A DNA stretch of 21,307 nucleotides, from NCBI GenBank assembly GCA_044359055.1, contig JBIKMV010000027.1, positions 1 through 21,307 of the forward strand, in the 5' to 3' direction. Origin of the DNA: CAMDMI01 sp044359055 (GTDB lineage: Bacteria; Bacteroidota; Bacteroidia; Cytophagales; Flexibacteraceae). This document shows positions 8,373 through 15,361 of this stretch, piece by piece (the first letter of the stretch is position 1; each line of letters begins with the position of its first letter). The position numbers were made by a program, and so were the translations under genes. The notes below the pieces were generated by a model that saw nothing but the letters and a program-made list of their open reading frames with translations, was not told the DNA's origin and made no database searches.

Positions 8373-9500
8373 ATGACAAAAATAAAAACCGTTTTACAAC
8401 CCTTGGTATTTTTCGTTTTTGGCCTTTTCTGGGCATGCGGCAACGGGAAGGAAAACGAAACCAAAGATGCTGCCATCATCCGTGGCCAAATAGCGCATAT
8501 TCCTGAGGGAAGTCAAATCGAGATTTACCGGGTAGATGCCGCATCACCTTTGAAAGTTGACTCCACTTTGCCTGATGAAGAAGGGAAGTTCGAAATCATG
8601 ATGAAAGGCGATGAAGAAAGAATATACCTCTTTGTCATCGGTGAACAACGGGTGCCCATTTTTCTGGAGAAAGGCGAGCATGAAGCAAAAGGCGATTTCA
8701 ATCAGCTGGCAAGAACTTTTTCCTACACCAACTCTGCCCTGACAGATATGCTGAAAAAAGTAAATCAGGTAAAAGATGATTTCGACAAAGAAGCGGGCAA
8801 CATTCAAATGCAGTTTGAAAAGAACATGATTTCTGGAAACCAGAAAGCCGCCGATTCGGTTGAGAAGTCTTTTTTTGTAAGGCTTGCTGAAAACAAGCGC
8901 AGAATAAAATCGCTCATTGACAGCATGGGCCCCAATCCGGTAAGCCATATCGCCACTTCCATGCTCTCGGTGGATGAGGATTTTGGTTATCTGGATACCC
9001 TGGCCATGCGCTTTACAAAGGAAAAACCTAAAGCATACTTCACCACCAAACTCAATGCCTATCTGGATGGCCACAGGAAATTTGCCATAGGTCAGATTGC
9101 CCCTGAATTTACCCAACCCGATCCTAATGGCAATCCTCTGAAGCTGAGTTCCTTCAGAGGAAAATGGCTGCTTTTAGATTTCTGGGCCTCCTGGTGCAAA
9201 CCCTGCCGTGCCGAAAACCCCAACCTGGTAGCGGCCTACAACAAATACCGCAAAAACGGCTTCAACATTCTCTCGGTAAGTCTGGATTCGGATAAACCGG
9301 CCTGGATGAAAGCCATGGTGATGGACGGCATGATGTGGTCCCACGCCTCAGACCTGAAAGGCTGGCTCAATGAAGCTGCACAGGCCTACAGGGTGAATTC
9401 CATTCCCATGTCAGTGCTCCTGGACCCCAATGGAAAGATTGTGGCCAAAAATCTGCGCGGGGAACTCCTGCAGCAGAAACTGGCATCGCTTATTCATTGA
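8373..9500 (+). CDS. TlpA-like thiol-disulfide lipoprotein with DUF4369-like N-terminus
   Basis: I choose the ATG at 8373, 16 nt after proC, over an upstream TTG at 8346 that would add nine residues inside proC, because the ATG puts a clean lipoprotein signal first: hydrophobic LVFFVFGLFWAC, with C22 as the likely lipidated cysteine. Residues about 35-120 resemble DUF4369 (beta-rich, with EGSQIEIYRVD and DEEGKFEI). A helical linker follows to about 245. The C-terminal domain is a thioredoxin/TlpA fold starting AIGQIAPEFTQPD, with WASWCKPC giving redox cysteines C275 and C278 and a cis-Pro loop in NSIPMSVLLD. It probably reduces or isomerises disulfides, or maintains redox partners, on the periplasmic face of a membrane. 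The 375-residue length is typical of Bacteroidota members. The target protein is not shown. Confidence 0.88.
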   Translation: MTKIKTVLQPLVFFVFGLFWACGNGKENETKDAAIIRGQIAHIPEGSQIEIYRVDAASPLKVDSTLPDEEGKFEIMMKGDEERIYLFVIGEQRVPIFLEKGEHEAKGDFNQLARTFSYTNSALTDMLKKVNQVKDDFDKEAGNIQMQFEKNMISGNQKAADSVEKSFFVRLAENKRRIKSLIDSMGPNPVSHIATSMLSVDEDFGYLDTLAMRFTKEKPKAYFTTKLNAYLDGHRKFAIGQIAPEFTQPDPNGNPLKLSSFRGKWLLLDFWASWCKPCRAENPNLVAAYNKYRKNGFNILSVSLDSDKPAWMKAMVMDGMMWSHASDLKGWLNEAAQAYRVNSIPMSVLLDPNGKIVAKNLRGELLQQKLASLIH

Positions 9501-9525
9501 AAATTAGCAAACTGCCTTATTATTG
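9497..9525 (+). promoter_or_regulatory. Weak candidate promoter for the histidine kinase gene
   Basis: TTG at 9497-9499 and TATTATTG at 9518-9525 (one mismatch to TAnnTTTG) are separated by 18 bp, within the spacing reported for Bacteroidota promoters. The gap before the kinase (55 nt) is the largest in this cluster, so separate transcription is possible. Such short motifs occur often by chance. Confidence 0.3.
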
Positions 9526-9555
9526 TGTTTTTTCTACCTTTCATAGGTCCGGCTG

Positions 9556-10962
9556 ATGAAGCAAATTCTGATTACCATTTTCCGAAACAGGCCTCTGGCT
9601 GTAGTGGTAATCGGTTTTATGCTTACCATCGCCACCTTCATTGGTAATATTTTCCTTACCTATGAAATCACCTCTAATCTGAGGCTGAATGTTGGAAAAA
9701 TAGACCGGATATATGAACAGCTGGATTTACTTTCAGAGTTAAAAGGGGATGTAGGGGCTGCAGAAAGTACCCTGAAAAACTTCCTAATTTCAGGGCAGAC
9801 CATCTATGTGAGAAGCCATAACCGGGCTGTGGAACGACTCGACAGCCACCTGAACCGCTTGTTTGAGCAGGACAGGGCCATAAAAATTTCTCCCAAATTG
9901 ATGTCTGCACTCCGGCAAGCCGTAAAGGAAAAGGAGGATTTGTTTTCCGGTACCAAGGTGCTTGCTCTGTCAAAAAATAAAACCGAAACCGACCGTGCGC
10001 AGGAATTGTTCTCCGAAGGTGCCGGAAAGGCATTTTTAATCAGGGAGATTCTTAGTGATATGGAATCTGAATTGCGGGTTTCGCTTCAAATCAGCCGGAA
10101 ATATGTGGAGAGAAGCATTTCATTCGGGGGGTACAGCAATTATCTGGCCATAGGTATTGCTTTGCTGGTTGCCTTTTTTGCCATCATTTCCATTACTCAG
10201 GATTATCTGAGGCAGAAAGAAATTGAGCTGATACTGAGACAGATGAACGATGACAAAACACGGCTGTTTTCCATCCTCGGACACGATCTGCGGTCTCCGC
10301 TTTCCAGTATGAACGGAGTGATTTATCTGATGAAAAATCATTATGCATCCCTCTCTGAATCAGAAATTAGAGAGAGTATCCTCATGCTGGAGCAGGCAGC
10401 TCAGAATTACGGTTCCCTCCTGGAAGACCTTCTCACCTGGAGCCGGCTTCAGCTGAATAAAATTCAAACCAATCCTCAGCCATGCGACATCAGAATACTT
10501 AGCAGGGAGTCAATAGAGTTGTTTGCAGAAAGGCTCATTGAAAAGAAAATTCATCTGGAAAATGCCATTCCGGAAGGGCTGATGCTGAATTCTGACAAAC
10601 CGATGTTGCAGACAGTGCTCCGTAATCTGCTTTCGAATGCCATAAAATTTACCCGTCCCGGAGGCAGAATTGATCTCGGATACAGGGAAGAAAAAGACTG
10701 GGATATAATTGTAGTGGCCGATACCGGGACAGGTATGAGTCCTGCTATTATCAAAACCCTGTTTACCAATGCAACTGTATCAATGGCGGGTACGCAAAAC
10801 GAAGCCGGTACCGGACTCGGCCTGTCCATTTGCAAGGAGTTTTTAGCCAAAGCCGGGGGCTTTCTCACCGTAAGCAGCGAGGAGGGTAAAGGATCGGTGA
10901 TTTCGGTATTGCTTCGAAAGGAAGGGAAGCCCAATGGCAAAATGCCGCCTAATTTTTCATAA
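9556..10962 (+). CDS. Membrane sensor histidine kinase with CHASE3-like sensor
   Basis: 468 residues. TM1 spans about residues 14-36 and TM2 about 194-214; between them lies a ~155-residue helical extracytoplasmic region with a CHASE3-like opening (ESTLKNFLISGQTIYVRSHN). After TM2 comes a short coiled linker and the HisKA domain with the H-box FSILGHDLRSPLSS, the phospho-acceptor being H243. The ATP-binding domain has an N-box NLLSNAIKFT (N361), G1 box DTGTGM (389-394) and G2 box GTGLGLS (418-424). No receiver domain is fused and no response regulator lies nearby, so the partner is encoded elsewhere. HAMP is absent or very short. The 3' end overlaps the convergent pbpC by 14 bp. Confidence 0.93.
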   Translation: MKQILITIFRNRPLAVVVIGFMLTIATFIGNIFLTYEITSNLRLNVGKIDRIYEQLDLLSELKGDVGAAESTLKNFLISGQTIYVRSHNRAVERLDSHLNRLFEQDRAIKISPKLMSALRQAVKEKEDLFSGTKVLALSKNKTETDRAQELFSEGAGKAFLIREILSDMESELRVSLQISRKYVERSISFGGYSNYLAIGIALLVAFFAIISITQDYLRQKEIELILRQMNDDKTRLFSILGHDLRSPLSSMNGVIYLMKNHYASLSESEIRESILMLEQAAQNYGSLLEDLLTWSRLQLNKIQTNPQPCDIRILSRESIELFAERLIEKKIHLENAIPEGLMLNSDKPMLQTVLRNLLSNAIKFTRPGGRIDLGYREEKDWDIIVVADTGTGMSPAIIKTLFTNATVSMAGTQNEAGTGLGLSICKEFLAKAGGFLTVSSEEGKGSVISVLLRKEGKPNGKMPPNFS

Positions 10963-13264
10963 CCCGGAAGCGGATGTGCATCAGGCTTCCATTTTGGCCG
11001 ACGGCGGAAAACTGATGTGCTCCCTCATTCAGGGAAACCGGTATCTCTTCACCCTTTTTGCTTTCTCCGATTCGACGGCCATTTTCAAAAACCCGCAATG
11101 GAAACGCTTCTGCCGGCGCTTGCAGTCTGATGCCTGTTTTTAGATTTTCGGCGCCGTTCAGAAAATAAACCTTTCCTTCCATGGGGAATAGAAATTGAGG
11201 TGCAGACTCCCCGCCCGGTTGCCTGCAATCCGGATTGTGGGGCGGGGGCAATTGAAACTTTTTGCCTTCCTGCTCTGAAAAAAATCTCCAGCCCGGATCG
11301 GGATTATCAAATGTTGCAGTTGTCTGCCCGGAAGTGCTTTTGCAGTTTCCGCAGAAGGAGAGGCTGCCCTCCGGATTGATCAGAAAAGCTTTTCGGTGCT
11401 GACAAATATGTTGGGAAGAAACCATGGGCAAAAAATAATCGGTGGTAGTTTTGTGGCACCAAGGTCCCGGTTTCTGGCCGGTTTCAGCGCAGACCTCCCT
11501 GATTTTCCATCCCGATTCCAGAGGGCTTTTTCGTTTCAGGGGCGTGCAGTTCCTTTCCAGTTCAGAAATGATTTTTTGAAAAAGCGGTGCCGCAGCGTCA
11601 ATTCCCGATAAAGCAGCGTTTCCCTGACCTGAGAAATTGCCCAGCCAGATGCCCAGGACATACCGGTGGCCAAATCCAATACACCAAGCGTCTTTCCTCC
11701 GGTAGGAAGTGCCGGTTTTCCACACAAAATTTTCCCAATCTTTTCCCTTTACTCCAAGCGAAAAAATAACCTCACCCCGGTTTTTCATGGACAGAATCTG
11801 GTTGACCAGCTCTGCTGAACCGGGCTCCAGTATTTGTTTTTTGGACGAATTCTCCTTGTCTTCTTTGTATAGGCTTATTTTTCCTGCTTGTCCTCCCAAA
11901 GCCAGAATCCGGTACGATTGAACCAGTTCGAACAAGTTGGTGCCGCAGCCTCCAACCGCCATAGAAAGCCCGGGCTGACGGGTCTTCTCCAGCAATTTAT
12001 TCATGCCCATTTTGTCCAGATAATGGAGAAAAGTATCCACCTGAACCTTTTCCAGAAGTTCAATGGCAGGAATATTCAGCGAGAGCAACAGAGCGTCTTC
12101 TGCGGTCACTGCTCCATGAAATTTCTGGTCATAATTTTCCGGTGCATAGTCCTGATATTCAGAGGGAATATCGTAAAATACCGATTTTGGTGTAATGATT
12201 CCCTTTTGAAATCCGAGGGCAAACAGAAATGGTTTCAATGTGCTGCCGGGCGAGCGCAGGGCCAGAACACCGTCCACCTGTCCGCTGTTTTCGGCATCTG
12301 CAAAATCGGGATTCCCGGTCCATGCCTTGATTTCTCCGCTTTCTATGTCGGCAAGGAGCAGGGCTGCATTGTTTATACCCTTCATTTTCAAAGGCGTATG
12401 ATGGTATTGGATGAGTTGGGCAGCCTGCAAATGAATGTCTGCGTTCAGGGTGATGCGGACTTTGTTTTCGGCTCCTGTCTGAAACTGTCTGGCAAGGTGG
12501 GGAATCAGCCGTGGCATCTCATGCCTGCGGGCAAAAAATGGTTCGAGAATTGCCGATTTGTATTCGTCTTCTTCCATTTTTCCGGCTTTGAAGAGCCTGG
12601 ATAAAAATTCATTTCGCTTCAGGGTGAGTTGCTCCGGATTCAGCAAGGGATGGTTTTTCCCCGGTTTGTTGGGAATGACCACAAGGGCTGCCCATTGGGC
12701 AGGGCTGAGGGACCGGAGTTCTTTTCCGAAATAGATTCTAGAGGCCGAGCGGAAGCCTTCCACATTGCCACCGAAAGGCAGATGGCTGAAATAGAAGGCC
12801 AGAATTTCTTTTTTGGAAAGTGCCATTTCCCAGTACAGGGCTTGCAGGCTTTCCCTGATTTTACTTTTCCATGTGCGGGCTGCCGGATGACAGAGTTTTA
12901 CGGCCTGCATGGTGATGGTGGAGGCCCCCGATTTTCTTTTCCCGGCAATGAAATTTTCCAAAGCCGACTTTAGGACTGAAACCGGATTGATGCCCGGATG
13001 CAGAAAAAAGTATTGATCTTCTTTCCATATCATCCATTCCGACAACCTGGATGGAATCTCGTTTTCTGTGGTGCTCAGCCGCCATTTCTGGTCTTTGCTA
13101 AGAAAAACATATAAGAGGCGCCCCTTTTCATCCAGAATTTCCCTAGAATAAGCAACCGGAAGGTCCGGTGGGAAGAGGATACAGAAAGCCCGGACTATGA
13201 GCCATGATGCAGGCAGAGAGAGACCGAGTATGAGCCGGAATTTTGTCCTTCTGGAAAGGGCCAT
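10949..13264 (-). CDS. pbpC: Penicillin-binding protein 1C (bifunctional GT51/transpeptidase)
   Basis: A 771-residue class A penicillin-binding protein that polymerises and cross-links peptidoglycan in the periplasm. One N-terminal membrane anchor spans about residues 10-31. The glycosyltransferase domain (about 40-230) shows EDQYFFLHPGI with catalytic E82, then KSGASTITMQAVKL and the second acidic region RESLQALYWEM. The transpeptidase domain (about 295-565) has SPGSTLKP (nucleophile S341, K344), SLN (395-397) and KTGTS (516-520). A cysteine-rich stretch (573-680) and a C-terminal beta domain resembling BiPBP_C (about 690-771) place it in the PBP1C group. Its ATG follows the stop of the mannosyltransferase gene by 2 nt, so the two are surely co-translated. 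The alpha-2-macroglobulin partner often next to pbpC is absent here. Confidence 0.93.
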   Translation of the reverse strand: MALSRRTKFRLILGLSLPASWLIVRAFCILFPPDLPVAYSREILDEKGRLLYVFLSKDQKWRLSTTENEIPSRLSEWMIWKEDQYFFLHPGINPVSVLKSALENFIAGKRKSGASTITMQAVKLCHPAARTWKSKIRESLQALYWEMALSKKEILAFYFSHLPFGGNVEGFRSASRIYFGKELRSLSPAQWAALVVIPNKPGKNHPLLNPEQLTLKRNEFLSRLFKAGKMEEDEYKSAILEPFFARRHEMPRLIPHLARQFQTGAENKVRITLNADIHLQAAQLIQYHHTPLKMKGINNAALLLADIESGEIKAWTGNPDFADAENSGQVDGVLALRSPGSTLKPFLFALGFQKGIITPKSVFYDIPSEYQDYAPENYDQKFHGAVTAEDALLLSLNIPAIELLEKVQVDTFLHYLDKMGMNKLLEKTRQPGLSMAVGGCGTNLFELVQSYRILALGGQAGKISLYKEDKENSSKKQILEPGSAELVNQILSMKNRGEVIFSLGVKGKDWENFVWKTGTSYRRKDAWCIGFGHRYVLGIWLGNFSGQGNAALSGIDAAAPLFQKIISELERNCTPLKRKSPLESGWKIREVCAETGQKPGPWCHKTTTDYFLPMVSSQHICQHRKAFLINPEGSLSFCGNCKSTSGQTTATFDNPDPGWRFFSEQEGKKFQLPPPHNPDCRQPGGESAPQFLFPMEGKVYFLNGAENLKTGIRLQAPAEAFPLRVFENGRRIGESKKGEEIPVSLNEGAHQFSAVGQNGSLMHIRFRVMKN

Positions 13265-13266
13265 AA

Positions 13267-14010
13267 TCAGGCACCGGCCGGGCGCTTGAACGACCTGAAG
13301 TAGGACTGGATTTTCATCTGGAGTACACCCAGAACCGCTTCTTTGAATATGCCGGAACTCATTTTTGACTGTCCTTTGGTGCGGTCGGTGAAAATGATGG
13401 GCACTTCTACAATCTTAAACCCAAACATCCAGGTGAGGAACTTCATTTCAATCTGGAAGGCATAACCCACAAAATCAATTTTATCCAGATCAATGGTTTT
13501 CAGTACAATGGATTTATAGCATTTAAATCCGGCCGTGGTATCCCTGATGTTCATTCCGGTAACGAGGCGAACATAATAGCTGGCGAAATAACTCATAAGA
13601 ACCCGCCCCATGGGCCAGTTCACCACATTCACGCCCACTACATAGCGGCTCCCGATGGCCATATCCGCCCCGCCATAAAAACAGGCTTCCCGGAGCCGAA
13701 TCAGGTCTTTTGGATTGTGGGAGAAGTCGGCATCCATCTCAAAAATATAATCATATCCCCGCTGCAAAGCCCATTTAAAACCATGTATATAAGCAGTTCC
13801 CAAACCAAGTTTACCCTTTCTCTGCTCCAGAAAAAGGCGGTTTTCGAATTCCTTTTGCATGCCCTTAACAATTTCGGCAGTGCCATCGGGGGAACCATCG
13901 TCCACAATCAGCACATGAAATTCGGGTTCCAATGCCATTACCGTCCTGATGATGGCTTCGGCATTTTCCTTCTCGTTGTAAGTGGGAATGATTACCAGAC
14001 TATCGCTCAC
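13267..14010 (-). CDS. GT2 polyprenyl-phosphate mannosyltransferase (DPM1-like)
   Basis: 247 residues of a GT-A fold glycosyltransferase. Visible motifs are LVIIPTYNEKEN (residues 5-16), VDDGSPDGTAEIV (36-48) with nucleotide-binding Asp, EMDADFSHNP (91-100) carrying the DxD metal motif, AIGSRYV, and near the end DRTKGQSKMS, typical of dolichol/polyprenol-phosphate mannose synthases. By family it would transfer mannose (or a related hexose) from GDP-sugar to a polyprenyl phosphate at the inner face of the cytoplasmic membrane. There is no C-terminal membrane domain, so it is the soluble DPM1 type. The start is a GTG at 14010; the next in-frame ATG would remove the first motif. It is sandwiched between the TerB-like gene (41-nt gap) and pbpC (2-nt gap), suggesting an envelope operon. 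Confidence 0.9.
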   Translation of the reverse strand: MSDSLVIIPTYNEKENAEAIIRTVMALEPEFHVLIVDDGSPDGTAEIVKGMQKEFENRLFLEQRKGKLGLGTAYIHGFKWALQRGYDYIFEMDADFSHNPKDLIRLREACFYGGADMAIGSRYVVGVNVVNWPMGRVLMSYFASYYVRLVTGMNIRDTTAGFKCYKSIVLKTIDLDKIDFVGYAFQIEMKFLTWMFGFKIVEVPIIFTDRTKGQSKMSSGIFKEAVLGVLQMKIQSYFRSFKRPAGA

Positions 14011-14051
14011 CCTTAATTTGCTTTTTTTGGATTGCCTTTTCTTATACTTAT

Positions 14052-14441
14052 TCAGGCCAAAAGACCAGAAAGTCTGCTCAGAATGTTTTTCTCTTCTTTG
14101 TTCACATTGTGAAAAGCCGCAGCCACATGCCGGGCTGCTTCCTGCAATCTGTCTTTGTCCTTCTGAGGAAGCAAAGCGGCATTGTGTTTCAGGTATTCTT
14201 CCAACTCTTCAAATGCCATGGCCGGGGTGTAATCGTTGCCTTCCAGAAAGTCAAACTGAAACTCCACTGAAAATGCGGCATCAGAACCAAATTCATCGCT
14301 ATGTTGCTCTGCAGGAACCAGTTCAGTGCTCACCATTCTCCGGAGTTCCTGCCATTCTTTTTTGGAAATGTGGCCATCGGCCGATGCAACGGCATACAGG
14401 AGATTGCCAAGTTGTTTGTAGTATTCACGGTAATTTTTCAT
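14052..14441 (-). CDS. TerB-like small protein
   Basis: A 129-residue acidic helical protein with no signal peptide or membrane segment. The N-terminus, LLYAVASADGHISKKEWQEL (residues 14-33), has the aDGxIsxxE pattern of TerB/DjlA-N-like domains, where the Asp (D22) and Glu (E29) are conserved and possibly metal-binding. The middle (about 50-75) looks like an insertion and the C-terminal half forms more helices (DKDRLQEAARHVAAAFHNVN). TerB-like domains occur in stress and envelope-associated systems, but the biochemical function is unclear. It is the first gene of a minus-strand group with the mannosyltransferase and pbpC. The TerB assignment rests on the short motif and helical pattern only. 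Confidence 0.6.
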   Translation of the reverse strand: MKNYREYYKQLGNLLYAVASADGHISKKEWQELRRMVSTELVPAEQHSDEFGSDAAFSVEFQFDFLEGNDYTPAMAFEELEEYLKHNAALLPQKDKDRLQEAARHVAAAFHNVNKEEKNILSRLSGLLA

Positions 14442-14827
14442 GCTGATTTCATGAGGGCATCAGGCCCTGATTTGAGAGGGCAAGTTAGGAAAGGAATAGG
14501 ATTTTGTAAGGGGAAAAATTCAGTTTTAAGGCTGACAGTCCAATAACCTGCACCCTCATCCAATTACCCGGCTTTCAAGCCGTGGCTGACCGGCACTCCA
14601 CCCCCCCCAAAGGACTTTAGCCAAAAAAAACCAGGTCATAGCCAAATCCCCGGATTGCCTGCCCTGCAAGGCCCGGATGATTTTGTAAAAAATGGCCCCC
14701 GCACATCCATCCGAAAACGCATATTCCAAAAACTATTTTCTTTCCTCCTTGCCCTTACAGCAAAATATCCCGACTTTTGCGCCCTGTTTAAGAAAGCAAC
14801 GAAACCAAAGTTCTGAATATCAACAAA
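14442..14827. other. Divergent intergenic region between the TerB-like gene and ndk
   Basis: These 386 bp hold no supported gene. They must carry the promoters for the minus-strand TerB-mannosyltransferase-pbpC group and for ndk. Visible elements are a perfect inverted repeat ATCAGG-C-CCTGAT at 14459-14471, close to the TerB-like start, flanked by a direct repeat GAGGGC; a run of eight C at 14601-14608 followed shortly by eight A; and a candidate ndk promoter at 14749-14779. I see no clear TAnnTTTG box on the minus strand. Confidence 0.6.
14749..14779 (+). promoter_or_regulatory. Candidate ndk promoter
   Basis: TTG at 14749-14751 and GACTTTTG at 14772-14779 (one mismatch to TAnnTTTG) are 20 bp apart, a normal Bacteroidota -33/-7 spacing. 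The predicted start near 14786 would leave a ~42-nt leader before the ndk ATG. Confidence 0.4.
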
Positions 14828-15247
14828 ATGGCTACAAATCGTACCTTTACCATGATCAAGCCGGATGCCTTTGCCGATGGCAATACAGGCGCTATCCTGG
14901 CTATGATCGAAAAAGCAGGTTTTAAAATCAAAGCGGCAAAAGTTACCAGCCTGAGCGCTGAATTGGCCGGCAGGTTCTACGCCGTTCACAGCGAGCGTCC
15001 TTTTTATCAGGACCTCTGCCGTTACATGAGCTCCGGTCCCATTGTCGCAGCCATTCTGGAAAAAGAAAATGCGGTTGCCGATTTCCGTACCCTGATCGGT
15101 GCTACCAACCCGGCCAATGCCGCAGAAGGAACCATCCGGAAGATTTTTGCCAAAAGTTTGGAAGCCAATGCGGTACACGGGTCTGACTCTGACGAAAATG
15201 CCACCATCGAAGGCAGTTTTTTCTTTTCGGAACTCGAAAGAATTTAA
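14828..15247 (+). CDS. ndk: Nucleoside diphosphate kinase
   Basis: 139 residues, the standard length. The start is TFTMIKPDAFADGNTG, and the active-site segment NAVHGSDSDENA contains the phospho-histidine H117. Other conserved stretches are RPFYQDLCRYMSSGPIVAAIL and GATNPANAAEGTIRKIFA. The enzyme moves the gamma-phosphate from ATP to other nucleoside diphosphates through phospho-H117, balancing (d)NTP pools in the cytosol. It appears monocistronic: a divergent 386-bp region precedes it and a hairpin-rich spacer with a plus-strand terminator follows. The upstream AACAAAATG context has no Shine-Dalgarno sequence, which is usual in this phylum. Confidence 0.97.
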   Translation: MATNRTFTMIKPDAFADGNTGAILAMIEKAGFKIKAAKVTSLSAELAGRFYAVHSERPFYQDLCRYMSSGPIVAAILEKENAVADFRTLIGATNPANAAEGTIRKIFAKSLEANAVHGSDSDENATIEGSFFFSELERI

Positions 15248-15273
15248 AAAAACGGAGCCGGTTTTCCGGCTCC
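15248..15273 (-). terminator. Strong minus-strand intrinsic terminator / hairpin after ndk
   Basis: A perfect 8-bp GC-rich inverted repeat GGAGCCGG-TTTT-CCGGCTCC lies at 15254-15273. On the minus strand it is followed directly by G and then seven T (15246-15252 region), making a textbook terminator. On the plus strand the downstream bases (TCTGTTC) are only weakly T-rich, so it would mainly protect the ndk 3' end there. No minus-strand gene ends here, so it may stop antisense transcription. Confidence 0.65.
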
Positions 15274-15314
15274 TCTGTTCCCGCTCCGGAGCAAATCCGG
15301 CCGGGGTTTGAAAA

Positions 15315-15339
15315 AGTCTGTTCCGGCAGACTCTTTTTT
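15315..15339 (+). terminator. Plus-strand intrinsic terminator after ndk
   Basis: Stem AGTCTG (15315-15320), loop TTCCGG, stem CAGACT (15327-15332), then C and six T. It is preceded by AAAA that could pair partly with the T-run. It lies 68 nt after the ndk stop and 22 nt before the uvrA ATG. Confidence 0.7.
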
Positions 15340-15361
15340 ATGAGATGAAATTCAGCCCGAT

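Noticed and set aside
8544..9116. 190-residue minus-strand open frame opposite the TlpA-like lipoprotein
   Set aside because: It is entirely within a well-supported gene and has no motif, signal peptide or plausible start region.
11888..12604. 238-residue plus-strand open frame opposite pbpC
   Set aside because: It lies wholly antisense to the conserved transpeptidase part of pbpC, has no recognisable domain and is cysteine/phenylalanine-rich in the manner of reverse-frame translations.
14601..14608. Run of eight C as a phase-variable tract
   Set aside because: It is outside any coding region and not placed between plausible promoter boxes, so there is no support for phase variation.
14636..15178. 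180-residue minus-strand open frame opposite ndk
   Set aside because: It is antisense to the highly conserved ndk and shows no family motif; codon-bias mirror of the real gene.
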